Shown: piece by piece, positions 1 to 8,467 of the stretch
Numbering within the stretch: the stretch's first letter is position 1
How the letters are laid out: every line of letters starts with the position of its first letter
Origin: Lewinella sp041392765
GTDB lineage: Bacteria; Bacteroidota; Bacteroidia; Chitinophagales; Saprospiraceae
Direction: 5' to 3'
Length of the DNA stretch: 64,000 nucleotides
NCBI GenBank assembly: GCA_041392765.1
Contig: JAWKLL010000011.1
Location: forward strand, 61,420-125,419
Translations under genes and position numbers: made by a program
Notes under the pieces: model-generated
What the model was told of the DNA's origin: nothing
The model's input: the letters and a program-made list of their open reading frames with translations, nothing else
The model's database searches: none

Positions 1-903
1 GGCTGCATAAATCACATAGCTCAAATAACCTAGTTACAGATTCTGCCGCTGGTGCAACTGCATTCAGCTGTGGTGTAAAAACCTACAATGGTGCCATAGC
101 CGTTGACCCCGACACTATGGTATTACGTACTATTCTGGAAGAAGCTGAGCAACGAGGCAAGGCAACTGGCATGGTTACCTCCTCTACCATTGTGCATGCG
201 ACACCCGCTTCGTTTATTGCACATGTCAAGCAACGCAGTATGTACGAAGATATCGCCTTAGATTTCTTAGATACCGAAATCGACTTTTTTGTAGGTGGAG
301 GCAAAAAAATACTTTGATCGTAGGAAAGACGAGCGCAACCTCCTCCAAGAAATGTCGAAAAAGGGCTATTCCATTGCCACCTATTTTGATAAAGAATTTG
401 AGAACCTTACTCCCAATCCTTCACAAAACTTCGGCTATTTTACTGCCGACACGGATCCTCTCACCGTGGAACAAGGGCGCACCTACCTACCGCCTGCTAG
501 CCGCGTGGCTTGCGACTTTCTACAAAAGCACGGCGATGAACAAGGTTTCTTCCTCATGGTGGAAGGTGCCCAAATTGATTGGGGAGGGCATGCCAACAAC
601 ACCCAGTACATCATCAATGAAATGATAGATTTCGACCGTGCAATAGGTGCTGTCCTTGATTTTGCAAAAGCAGATGGGAACACCTTGGTAATCGTCACTG
701 CCGACCATGAAACAGGTGGCTTTGCCATCAATCCCGGCTCTTCTCGTGATTCTATCATTGGGGCTTTCACCAGCGATTATCATACTGCAGCCTTAATACC
801 CGTGTTCGCCTACTACTCTGGTGCTGAACGATTTAGCGGCATATATGAAAATACCGCTATTTATCAAAAGATGAGGCAAGCATTTGGTTTCGAGCATAAA
901 TAA
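1..903 (+). CDS. Alkaline phosphatase, 5' truncated by window edge, one frame break
   Basis: Hydrolyses phosphate monoesters, probably at the cell surface or in the periplasm. The frame is open from base 3. The nucleophile motif TDSAAGATAF is at bases 36-65, then HATPASF (199-219), GGHANN, TADHETGGF and HTAALIPVF, as in the alkaline phosphatase superfamily. The N-terminal metal-binding part and start codon lie left of the window. The reading frame shifts at an A7 run (303-309): removing one A restores GGKKYFDRRKDERN, matching the paralogue at 5444-6544 (GGYQYFNRRKDGRN). I therefore read this as one gene with a homopolymer indel, not two ORFs. It ends FGFEHK at 903. Confidence in the family is high; whether it is functional depends on the indel being an error. 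Confidence 0.9.
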
Positions 904-1324
904 TATCAAGTTGTGCCTGGTGAGTTAATTGCTATTCTGCACCTTTGTGCTAAGACAAATGTAGAAGCCTCTTAAAACAAGGAATCCATTGTTTTAGGGA
1001 AAGTAAAAAACTGTGCGCAAAACACCCCCTCGTTACAAGAACGATTCTTGGAGTCCATTAAAAATAAGTGAAGCAATACCCCCACCCTCGGCGGAAGCGA
1101 AAACGAACTTTTTTCTACTGGCTACGAGAAAAACCATTGATTTCCTATTTCCTTTACGATCACTATAAGCCATACGATTGCTGGTGCTTACGGCAAAAAA
1201 TTAATACCAAATGGGCTAAGCAAACATCAAAGGATGAGCCTATCCCATAGTAAAACCCGCCATTTTTTTCGCTAATCAGGCGTAAAACTCCCTACCTTGC
1301 AGGGGATAATTAAAAAATGTACAA
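904..1324. other. Non-coding gap with likely aroC promoter
   Basis: About 420 bases between the phosphatase and aroC. A 60-codon open frame at 1068-1250 has no recognisable motif and an unusual Lys/Arg/Trp/Tyr-rich composition, so I do not call it. A TACCTTGC box at about 1293-1300 with a T-rich stretch about 25 bases upstream resembles the Bacteroidota -7/-33 promoter and would start aroC transcription just before its GTG start. Confidence 0.4.
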
Positions 1325-2405
1325 GTGGCAGGTAGTATTTTCGGAACCTTGTTTCGCATCAGCACTTTTGGGGAGTCGCATGGAAAAGGCATCGGCGTAA
1401 TCGTGGACGGCTGCCCGGCTGGTATTCCTATTGGTGAGGCGTTTATACAAGCAGAATTAGCAAGAAGACGGCCAGGGCAAAGTAAAATCGTCACCCAACG
1501 AAAAGAAGCCGATGAAGTCCAAATTCTCTCCGGTGTTTTCGAGGGTCAATCCACTGGAACGCCCATCGCTATGGTGATTTACAATAGCGACGCTCGCTCT
1601 CACGATTACAGCCATATTGCCGATAAGTACCGCCCCAGTCATGCTGATTATACCTTCTCTGAAAAATACGGCATCCGCGACTATCGTGGTGGCGGTCGAT
1701 CGTCTGCTCGCGAAACAGCCGCCAGGCGTAGCAGCAGGAGCTATTGCTAAGATTCTTCTTGCGCATTATGGAATTTCTGTTTTTGCTTATACTTCACAAG
1801 TAGGAAAATTTTGTATGAGTAAAAGTCACGAAGAAATAAGTATAGAAAAAATCGAATCCAATCCCGTCAGATGTCCGGATGAAGCATTAGCGGCTCTTAT
1901 GGAGGAATACATCAAGCAAGTACGAAAGGAAGGAGATACAATCGGAGGCGTGGTGACGTGTGTAGTAAAAGGATGTCCCCCCGCATTAGGCGAACCTGTT
2001 TTCGATAAGCTTCACGCCGACTTAGCCAAAGCCGTTATGAGTATCAACGCTTGCAAAGGATTTGAATACGGTTCAGGTTTTGCTGGCGTAACAATGAAAG
2101 GCAGCGAACACAACGATGCTTTCTACGTGGAAGATGACCACGTAAAAACCCGCACCAACCACAGTGGAGGCATACAAGGCGGCATATCAAACGGCATGGA
2201 TATTTATTTCAGAGCAGCCTTCAAACCCGTAGCGACGATTGTGCAAGACCAAGAATCCGTGAATGAGCACGGCGAGGAGGTGACGGTCTCTGGAAAAGGC
2301 CGGCACGACCCCTGCGTAGTACCTCGTGCAGTACCTATTGTAGAAGCTATGACAGCCCTTGTTATCGCCGATCATCTATTGCGGCAAAGAGCAGCGAAAA
2401 AATAG
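1325..2405 (+). CDS. aroC: Chorismate synthase, one frame break
   Basis: Last step of the shikimate pathway: converts 5-enolpyruvylshikimate-3-phosphate to chorismate using reduced flavin. Family signatures are clear: MAGSIFGTLFRISTFGESHG at the N-terminus, CPAGIP, RRRPGQS, the RGGGRSSARETAAR signature, GVTMKGSEHND, and NHSGGIQGGISNG. Start is GTG at 1325; it is the only start giving the expected family N-terminus. The frame changes at about 1724-1728: with one base removed, ETAAR continues directly into VAAGAIAKILL. About 360 residues overall, the normal family length. Because aroC is normally indispensable, the break is probably a sequencing error. It converges on the lipoprotein gene that ends at 2425. 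Confidence 0.95.
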
Positions 2406-2424
2406 CCTGTCTTTGTACTTGTAT

Positions 2425-3195
2425 TCAAAAAGCAATAAACTCAAAAACCACCTCGCGCTCTACGCCCATGAAGGACTGAAAAGTAACAGCCGCCGTATCG
2501 GGACGCCAAAAAATACTGCCATACCCCAACCCCGACTCAAACGACAAGCTATTCAAATCGCAAGTCATGGGTACATCAGGCGTAGCAGCAAACTCTGGCA
2601 ATGCCCGCTGTAAGACTTTTTGAGGTGGCATTGGCTCAGCCGTTGCAAATACTTTATTGACTAAGTCACTCCCCTTTAATCCAATGAACAATACGTAACT
2701 AGTATCTTGGCTTTGGTGCCAATAGTATCCAGCCAGGTCAGCCGGGTGAATGGGACGCATCAACTGAAATTTGCGATCCTCGTAAACCGCCAACGGCATA
2801 TAAGTAGGTATCGGAGAATCGGAGGTTTCATCCACACTGCCAATGTAGAATGTCAACAACCCGTCTTTCAAATCGGTATAGATATAATCTCCCCGGCCTG
2901 CCCACCAGCCGCCTACCGCTCCTAAAGCATCGGCAGGTATGCCTTTATCTCTATAATCCATGGAAAGAATCGTATCACAGGCTGGCAATTCTGCCAATTT
3001 CACTTTGCTTTCGTCCAGCAAAGCATATACAGCATAGCGTGGCGTTCCCTCCTGTTCACCCAAATATTCGCAGGAAAGGCTCACCGCTTCCAACAGGTGG
3101 GTAGCATCCGCCTCTCCTTTGCGGTCTGTCTTGCAGGAAGTTACTAATAAAAGACCGGCTATCGCCCACCCTATTGTTGAAATACTCATTTTCAT
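2425..3195 (-). CDS. Putative lipoprotein of unknown function
   Basis: About 256 residues. It opens with a short hydrophobic segment ending in LLLVTSC, a lipobox with Cys near residue 20, so it is probably a lipoprotein exported by Sec. After the Cys comes a charged linker, then a globular domain with no motif I recognise. The start is ambiguous: GTG at 3210, ATG at 3195 or ATG at 3189. I prefer 3195 because it gives a Lys followed by a compact signal peptide. It lies convergent with aroC and divergent from tRNA-His. No function can be assigned from sequence alone. Confidence 0.7.
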   Translation of the reverse strand: MKMSISTIGWAIAGLLLVTSCKTDRKGEADATHLLEAVSLSCEYLGEQEGTPRYAVYALLDESKVKLAELPACDTILSMDYRDKGIPADALGAVGGWWAGRGDYIYTDLKDGLLTFYIGSVDETSDSPIPTYMPLAVYEDRKFQLMRPIHPADLAGYYWHQSQDTSYVLFIGLKGSDLVNKVFATAEPMPPQKVLQRALPEFAATPDVPMTCDLNSLSFESGLGYGSIFWRPDTAAVTFQSFMGVEREVVFEFIAF

Positions 3196-3217
3196 TGGTA
3201 AAATTTTCACAAAAAAA

Positions 3218-3248
3218 TTGCCTGATTCAGGAACTAATTTTATCTTTG
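3218..3248 (+). promoter_or_regulatory. Bacteroidota-type promoter of tRNA-His
   Basis: TTG at 3218-3220 and TATCTTTG at 3241-3248 match the Bacteroidota -33 and -7 (TAnnTTTG) elements with a 20-base spacer. The predicted start is about 40 bases upstream of the tRNA. Confidence 0.65.
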
Positions 3249-3294
3249 CGTCGCTTTACAAGAAACGGCATATCGGCTGTTTACTGTAAAAAAT

Positions 3295-3369
3295 GGTGAT
3301 TATAGCTCAGTTGGTTAGAGCGCTGGATTGTGGTTCCAGAGGTCGCCGGTTCAAATCCGGTTAGTCACC
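3295..3369 (+). tRNA. tRNA-His (anticodon GTG)
   Basis: Cloverleaf read directly. The anticodon stem CTGGA/TCCAG encloses the loop TTGTGGT, giving anticodon GTG. The D-arm is GCTCAGTTGGTTAGAGC and the T-loop is GGTTCAAATCC. The acceptor stem carries the extra G at -1 (3295) facing C73 (3369), the identity element of bacterial tRNA-His. CCA is not encoded. It is followed by a terminator hairpin. Confidence 0.97.
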
Positions 3370-3375
3370 CGCTTC

Positions 3376-3410
3376 AAAAGCCGGCCTTGCGCAAGTGAGG
3401 TCGGCTTTTT
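3376..3410 (+). terminator. Rho-independent terminator after tRNA-His
   Basis: Near-perfect inverted repeat (AAAAGCCGGCCT paired with AGGTCGGCTTTT) with a 10-base loop ending in a T-run, seven bases after the tRNA. Confidence 0.8.
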
Positions 3411-3434
3411 CTTTCTATATACACCCCCATTGGG

Positions 3435-3941
3435 CTACCAATTCGTAAAGGCAGCATTGAACACATCCTCTGTGATTTGTGCCAAAATCGCCTCTATCGC
3501 CTCCGATTGTACCGCCGTCAAGTCAGTGCTAGCCGGGAAATCGTAGAAAAAGGTAAAGTTTTTCTTGAAACCATCCTCCTCTTTCTTGTTGTTGATATAC
3601 TCCACAGAAGTAACAATAGTGAGCCGGTTCACCGCCGTTGTACCACCGGGCTGTGGCGCTTCCGCCGTCACCCTAAAATCTACTACCGTCCCCTTGAATT
3701 CTACATCGGGCGAGGTATCGTTTAACACCAAACGGCTTTCCCTGCGTATTTTTTCTTTCAGGGCTTCTGCCACCTCAATGGCCAGCGTAGGTGGAGCATT
3801 CAAAGCATTATTCCTGAACTGCTCCACATAGTAAGTAGTCACATCGTTGGGGATACTGATGCCACGCAGTGAATAACCATTGTTCCCACAGCTTGCCAAC
3901 ACCATCACACCATACAACAACAAGCCAACCAACACTCTCAT
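3435..3941 (-). CDS. lptE: LptE-family LPS assembly lipoprotein
   Basis: Predicted outer-membrane lipoprotein that partners LptD in lipopolysaccharide insertion. It is 168 residues long, with a signal peptide ending MVLASCG (lipobox Cys near residue 18). The mature start NNGYSLRGISIP and the segment TYYVEQFRNNA followed by LKEKIRRESRLVL match the fold and layout of the Bacteroidota LptE family. It is the last gene of a tight three-gene operon (4374-5120, 3945-4370, 3435-3941), each separated by only three bases, which suggests co-expression of envelope proteins. Assignment rests on recognised family features, not on a computed alignment. Confidence 0.8.
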   Translation of the reverse strand: MRVLVGLLLYGVMVLASCGNNGYSLRGISIPNDVTTYYVEQFRNNALNAPPTLAIEVAEALKEKIRRESRLVLNDTSPDVEFKGTVVDFRVTAEAPQPGGTTAVNRLTIVTSVEYINNKKEEDGFKKNFTFFYDFPASTDLTAVQSEAIEAILAQITEDVFNAAFTNW

Positions 3942-3944
3942 CGC

Positions 3945-4370
3945 TTACTGAATTATAGGTTCTCCGATAAAAACCTTTACCTCCGGCGACAGCTTAATGC
4001 GTACTTTTACTAACAAAGGCTCACGCAGTGGTGCCTTGATCTTTCGGTGTAGCCCGTAAGTCGTTTTGATCGTTGACACTACGGTTTTCACGCCAGCATG
4101 GATGCCACGCTGTGCCAGCATGGCATCTAATTTTTCCGGTGTAAAATCGGCATGCGTCCCTTTGAAATCAATTTCTAAAGAAGGACTTAAAGCTACCCCC
4201 AATGCAAAACTGTGCACCTCCAATCCATACGCCTCTAAAGTTGGTACAATCTGCAACCAGTCTTCGATAAACTCGTATGTTTTTTCCTTCGCACCTGCAC
4301 CGATATTGCCCGCCTGTTCGCGTATGGCTTCGGAGGCATCTTGCACGGATTTGAGCAGCTTGTCTATCAT
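3945..4370 (-). CDS. Conserved hypothetical protein in lptE operon
   Basis: 141 residues, no signal peptide and no membrane segment. The N-terminal third (SVQDASEAIREQAGNIGAGAKEK by position, residues 8-30) is helical and Ala/Glu-rich. The rest alternates hydrophobic residues in a beta-like pattern (LEVHSFALGVALSPSLEIDF) and ends in LKVRIKL-type strands. It lies three bases upstream of lptE and three bases downstream of the lipoprotein gene, so it is probably translated from the same transcript. I do not recognise the family. A cytoplasmic or membrane-associated accessory protein is possible. Confidence 0.7.
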   Translation of the reverse strand: MIDKLLKSVQDASEAIREQAGNIGAGAKEKTYEFIEDWLQIVPTLEAYGLEVHSFALGVALSPSLEIDFKGTHADFTPEKLDAMLAQRGIHAGVKTVVSTIKTTYGLHRKIKAPLREPLLVKVRIKLSPEVKVFIGEPIIQ

Positions 4371-4373
4371 CTC

Positions 4374-5120
4374 CTATTTTTTCTTAAACTTGATTTCTCC
4401 ACCCGTATTGGGCATCTTTTCGAGAATATCTAAGAATTTGTAGGACACCGTAACAGTCTTACCATCTACCACGCTATTGGCAATAGAGGAGCTACTCACC
4501 TTGCCTGGCAAGTAATAGGTGGCTACAAATGTTGCATCTTCCATAAACATCTTCATCATATCCATGGTCTCTTCGTCTATTGACTCCAGCATATCCGTGG
4601 CATTACCGGGATCTACGGTTCGACTCAACGTGCGGCCATTCATCGCAAAACGGGTAGAAGAAGTTATACCGCCCCCAAACATACCACCCATACCCGTAGG
4701 ATCGCCTGAAGCATTGATCTTCTCAAACGTCTCTTGGAAGTCATTCAACTCATCCATACTAGCAAAAGGAAATGAAGTAACAATCTTGGCTAAGGATTTC
4801 GACTCGCTCATTTGCATGCGCATCTCCGCTTTTTCCAACAACCGCTGCTCCGCTTGTGTCAACGAAACTTCTGAACCCTCCAATAGCGCATCGAAAGATA
4901 ACAGCGAATCCATTTCCAATGTCTCTCTACCCATCTGCTCCTTGAGGCTTGATTTCATCATTTCCCCCATAAAAGCATCCGACATCATGCTACTCATGTC
5001 AAATGTGAGCGAATAAACGCCACTGCCATCTTGATTGACACGCACATCTTCCAACATGTCAAAGCAACTGGTAGTGACGAAAGCCAGCGCTATTACCAAA
5101 ATCCAAGTCAATTTCTTCAT
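4374..5120 (-). CDS. Putative lipoprotein, first gene of lptE operon
   Basis: About 248 residues starting MKKLTWILVIALAFVTTSC, a clear lipoprotein signal. The ATG at 5120 is preferred over one six codons upstream because it begins the signal peptide. The mature part is very Met-rich (MSSMMSDAFMGEMMKSS, MDMMKMFME), with FGGGITSSTRFAMNGRTLSR and a C-terminal Lys-rich tail. The opening RVNQDGSGVYSLTFDMSSM resembles Bacteroidota lipoproteins of unknown role. The high Met content could reflect oxidation buffering, but that is speculation. Confidence 0.7.
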   Translation of the reverse strand: MKKLTWILVIALAFVTTSCFDMLEDVRVNQDGSGVYSLTFDMSSMMSDAFMGEMMKSSLKEQMGRETLEMDSLLSFDALLEGSEVSLTQAEQRLLEKAEMRMQMSESKSLAKIVTSFPFASMDELNDFQETFEKINASGDPTGMGGMFGGGITSSTRFAMNGRTLSRTVDPGNATDMLESIDEETMDMMKMFMEDATFVATYYLPGKVSSSSIANSVVDGKTVTVSYKFLDILEKMPNTGGEIKFKKK

Positions 5121-5174
5121 AGTAAAAATTTTCGGCAAGGTACAGCTTTTTGGATTATTCCAAAGGGTAGTATT

Positions 5175-5441
5175 CTTAGTAATTTGACGGAAATAACTGA
5201 TCCCATTTTTTCTAAAGCCTTGTCTTTATGCACACGCTTTGTGCAAGTATTCCTACGCTTTAGGGACGGGATAAAAATAAACTGTTCAATTTTTGATTCG
5301 GAAAAATTTTCTAAATAATTGATCCCGATAGCTATCGGGAGAAATTATGTGTAAATATTTGCGAATCGCCTGAAAAAAATGAACAGTTTATTTCCGTCAA
5401 ATTACTTAGTGCATAGGATCACTTATTTTTTTTCCGTCCCT
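5175..5441. repeat. Dispersed palindromic repeat, composite copy A (element within element)
   Basis: The outer element starts TTAGTAATTTGACGGAAATA (about 5176) and ends TTATTTTTTTTCCGTCCC (about 5423-5440). Its left 85 bases match copy B at 36987-37122 nearly base for base. At about 5261 it is interrupted by a second element with the same ends in reverse orientation (GGGACGGG at 5263, TTTCCGTCAAATTACTT ending 5407). The inner arms AATAAACTGTTCA and TGAACAGTTTATT can pair, and a perfect palindrome CCCGATAGCTATCGGG sits at 5334-5349. It lies between the stop of the alkaline phosphatase gene and the start of the lptE operon. No coding content. Confidence 0.8.
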
Positions 5442-5443
5442 TA

Positions 5444-6544
5444 TCACTTCTTAAAACTCGCCATCATCTTATGGTAAATCTCGTTGTTTTGATACGTGCC
5501 CATAAAACGCTCCGCCCCTGGACCAAAGGCAAACACAGGAATCAGTGCAGCCGTATGCCCACCGGTGGAAAAGGTAGGCTGAATGTGGTTATAGTCACCC
5601 CTTCCAAATACAATGGGTGCCGATAGCGCAAAACCTCCCGTCTCGTGGTCAGCAGTAACCACAACGAGCGTATTGCCATCTTTAGCGGCAAAATCAAGGG
5701 CAGCCCCCACAGCTTTGTCAAAATCCAACACTTCCTGTACCAATTCTTTGCCTGAATTGGAATGACCCGCCCAATCGATTTGAGAACCTTCCACCATGAG
5801 GAAGAAACCTTTTTTATTTTGCGACAGGAAAGAAATAGCCTTCATCGTAGCATCCGGTAAAAAACTGCCCCGCCCACTTTGCATACTCAACAAGCTATCA
5901 GGCGCCAACAGGAAAGCATAGCGATTGCCGGGTACCAAATCTGTGGCCATCGCATTCGTATCCACTACCACGCCTTGCTGGCGAAGCTCGGCCAGCAAAT
6001 TGCGGCCATCTTTGCGCCGATTGAAATACTGGTAGCCACCTGCCGCTGTAAAATCAACAGGGGATTTCAAAAAATCCAATGCAATGTCTTCATGGAAATT
6101 GCGATGCGCCACATGCGCGTAAAATGATGCAGGCGTAGCGTGGGTAATCGTACTGGTGGCCACCAAACCCGTGCTTTTTCCGTTGGCAGCCGCCCATTCC
6201 AAAATCGTGGTATGCGGCACCGTATCCTGATCCACACCAATCGCCGCGTTGTAGGTCTTCTTTCCTATCGAAAAAGCCGTAGCACCTGAGGCGGAATCGG
6301 TTATCGTGGCATCCGTAGGCTTGTTTTGGTGCAGCCCGATGTGGTAAAAACGAGCAAAATTAGGCTTCGCTTCGCCAAAGTAGTAAGCAGATGACAATTG
6401 AGACAACCCCATGCCATCTCCAATAAGTAGGATGACATTTTGGGCACGTGGTGGTTTTTGTGCCAACTGCTGCATAGAAGGGCTGCAAGCCACTAATACC
6501 AACATGAGCATTGATAACAGGAAGGGAACTGTAATTCTGGCCAT
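5444..6544 (-). CDS. Alkaline phosphatase lipoprotein
   Basis: About 366 residues, intact paralogue of the truncated gene at the left edge. The start is taken at MARITVPFLLSMLMLVLVAC (6544), giving a lipobox Cys near residue 20. An in-frame upstream extension to 6685 lacks signal-peptide character. Motifs in order: NVILLIGDGMGLSQ (first metal Asp), TDSASGATAFS (nucleophile Ser), THATPASFYAHV, VEGSQIDWAGH, VVTADHETGGFAL and GGHTAALIPVFAFGPGAE. Role: release of phosphate from organic monoesters at the envelope. The gene ends directly against repeat copy A. Confidence 0.93.
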   Translation of the reverse strand: MARITVPFLLSMLMLVLVACSPSMQQLAQKPPRAQNVILLIGDGMGLSQLSSAYYFGEAKPNFARFYHIGLHQNKPTDATITDSASGATAFSIGKKTYNAAIGVDQDTVPHTTILEWAAANGKSTGLVATSTITHATPASFYAHVAHRNFHEDIALDFLKSPVDFTAAGGYQYFNRRKDGRNLLAELRQQGVVVDTNAMATDLVPGNRYAFLLAPDSLLSMQSGRGSFLPDATMKAISFLSQNKKGFFLMVEGSQIDWAGHSNSGKELVQEVLDFDKAVGAALDFAAKDGNTLVVVTADHETGGFALSAPIVFGRGDYNHIQPTFSTGGHTAALIPVFAFGPGAERFMGTYQNNEIYHKMMASFKK

Positions 6545-6800
6545 CGTTTTTTTGTTGCAAAAGTACGCCGCTAATATTACGCCATAGTTAATTATTGCGC
6601 TGTTTTTTTTGGCATCACCATCCCATATATTGTTTCTTTTGGGCGGTCCGCCCCCGCAATAAACAAACAGCAATATGGCATCCACCTAGGCGGGGTCGTC
6701 AGGCTGTCCACGGCTCGCTGTTCGCTCGGCCCTTCGGGCTGTTCGGCTTGTGCCCACCGTTCCCATCCTTACCGCAAATCCCTAGCATTAAGTTAACATA
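6545..6800. other. Non-coding region with GC-rich structured island (6641-6786)
   Basis: No convincing gene. From about 6641 the base composition changes sharply to GC-rich: a GGGCGGTCCGCCC palindrome (6641-6653), a CCCCGC/GCGGGG pair closing a loop up to about 6695, and repeated GCTCGC/TTCGG modules (GGCTCGCTGTTCGCTCGGCC, CTTCGGGCTGTTCGG), ending ACCGCAAATCCCT. The structure and composition suggest a dispersed structured repeat or a non-coding RNA. No second copy is present in this window. Confidence 0.45.
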
Positions 6801-8434
6801 CTAAAACTTAGCAGTCACCCCAGCCAGAACATTGATTCCCATCGTCGGGTATCTAAACCAACGCTGACGCTGGTTACTGGCCAAATTATTCAACTGCAAA
6901 AAGGCTCCAATATTATCGGTAAAATAGTATTCTCCCATGAGGCTAATATCAAATAAGGCATTGAGGTTCTCAATCTCACCTACCGTATTGCGATAAGGCA
7001 CTCCGTTCTCCAAGAAAAAATCGGCCTTAACGGAAAACCGTTGGTCAGGCACCGTATAACGCGCTCCCGCATTCACCGTGAAAGATGGCAGATGCCAAGG
7101 CTTTTCTTCCCTCTCCAGTGTAAAAATTTGTTGGCTGATAGACCCCGTTATATCCAATCCATCGAACAAAGGAACAATGACAGTCCCTTTGATGGTAACA
7201 ATCAGAGCCGTATCGTACAATACATGGAAGCGAGGAATACTGTCTAAAGGATTATTCAACTGGAAGAGCGCCAGATTATCCACCGATTTCACACCCACTT
7301 GCCCCTGATAAGTAATACCCGAAATCGTGCCTTTCACACCGCCATAGTATTCTGTCCATTTGGAGTTACGAACCGGCATACGAGTCAGGAGGAACGGGTT
7401 GTAGTCTGTCAAGTTGCGGAGGTTGTTTTTGCCAAAGAGCCATTCGTACCTACATAAGCGGTCAAATAGCCCGGCACCACATTCGCACTTGCTTCTAAAT
7501 TCGGAAAGAAGGAAAAGTTATCATCATTTGAAGCGATGTTTACACCCGCTTTTATCGAAAAGGCATCCGCATGATAGGTGTAGGAAGGCTCCAAGAAAAA
7601 GTTGTTCAGCGTCTGCTTCATGGTGTCGCGGAAGCTGGAAAAGTCAGTCCGTAGTGTCACGTTCAAGGGGTGTTTTTCTGCAAACCATTTAGTGCCTTCA
7701 ATGGTCAGCATGAAAGCATTTTCTCGCGCAGCGTAGTTGTCGTCCATCAGGTAGATGTCGATACCAGCGCGGTAGTCAAAATCTGCTTGGGTTCTAGTGC
7801 CGTTGAACAAATCCACCCCAAAATCAAAGATAGTAAAACGTTGGCGCACCTCTTCATCTGTAAAAGAAAAAGTAGAACCCGTTTCTTCATTGAGGTCATT
7901 ATAACCATAAAAATAGACCCCATTAGAAGTAAAACCCACTTCCCCGTTGACAGCAAAACCCTGATCGAAGTAGTAAGTACCATCCAACCCTAAGTGGTTA
8001 TTGCTAAAGCGTTGGTTTTCAACTTTGGCATTATTAGTAGCCGTGTGTCGTTTCAGGTTTACACCAAAATCAAATTCCTCGTTCTTGGTGATGTCGTAAG
8101 ATATTTCACCTAAAAAAGCACTGGGATAGCCCGCCCCAAGGCGCACATAACCATCATAAACGGTAGGAGGTTTCTCCGTCCTGTAAGCGATAGGGCGAAT
8201 GCGCGGCGGCAGGTATTCCACAGGAACATCCTTGGAAATAACGTTATAGGTCAACTGACGGGTGGAGGTATCCAAAGGCGGCAACTGGGGTTTTACATCC
8301 ACGCGATTGGCTTCGGCCAAGCGGGCTTCAAAACTCTTCACCACATCCACCTGCCCAGATGGAAGATCATTTTGCGCCCATACTGTGCAAGAAAGCAACA
8401 ACAGGCATAAACTTCCTATATATCTCATAATCAA
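6801..8434 (-). CDS. Outer-membrane beta-barrel protein, one frame break
   Basis: The N-terminal part (7409-8434) opens with MRYIGSLCLLLLSCTVWAQ, a Sec signal peptide, then a Pro-rich linker (VKPQLPPLDTSTRQ) and a long series of amphipathic strands with aromatic girdles (VYDGYVRLGAGYPSAFLGE, LGLDGTYYFDQGF). The C-terminal part (6801-7412) continues with strands and ends INVLAGVTAKF, a barrel-like terminal Phe. The two parts are joined by one missing base in a T5 run at 7426-7430: with six bases the frame reads GSLAKNNLRNLTDYNPFLL. About 545 residues. Expected location is the outer membrane; substrate unknown. It lies 33 bases downstream of the giant TPR gene and may be co-transcribed with it. 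Confidence 0.8.
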
Positions 8435-8467
8435 ATGATTAATAAGTTTTACGAAAAATAAAGCTAA

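Noticed and set aside
1068..1250. 60-codon open frame between the phosphatase and aroC
   Set aside because: No motif, odd composition, no homologue recognised; likely chance.
6545..6685. N-terminal extension of the alkaline phosphatase to 6685
   Set aside because: The 47 extra residues lack signal-peptide character; the lipoprotein signal begins at 6544.
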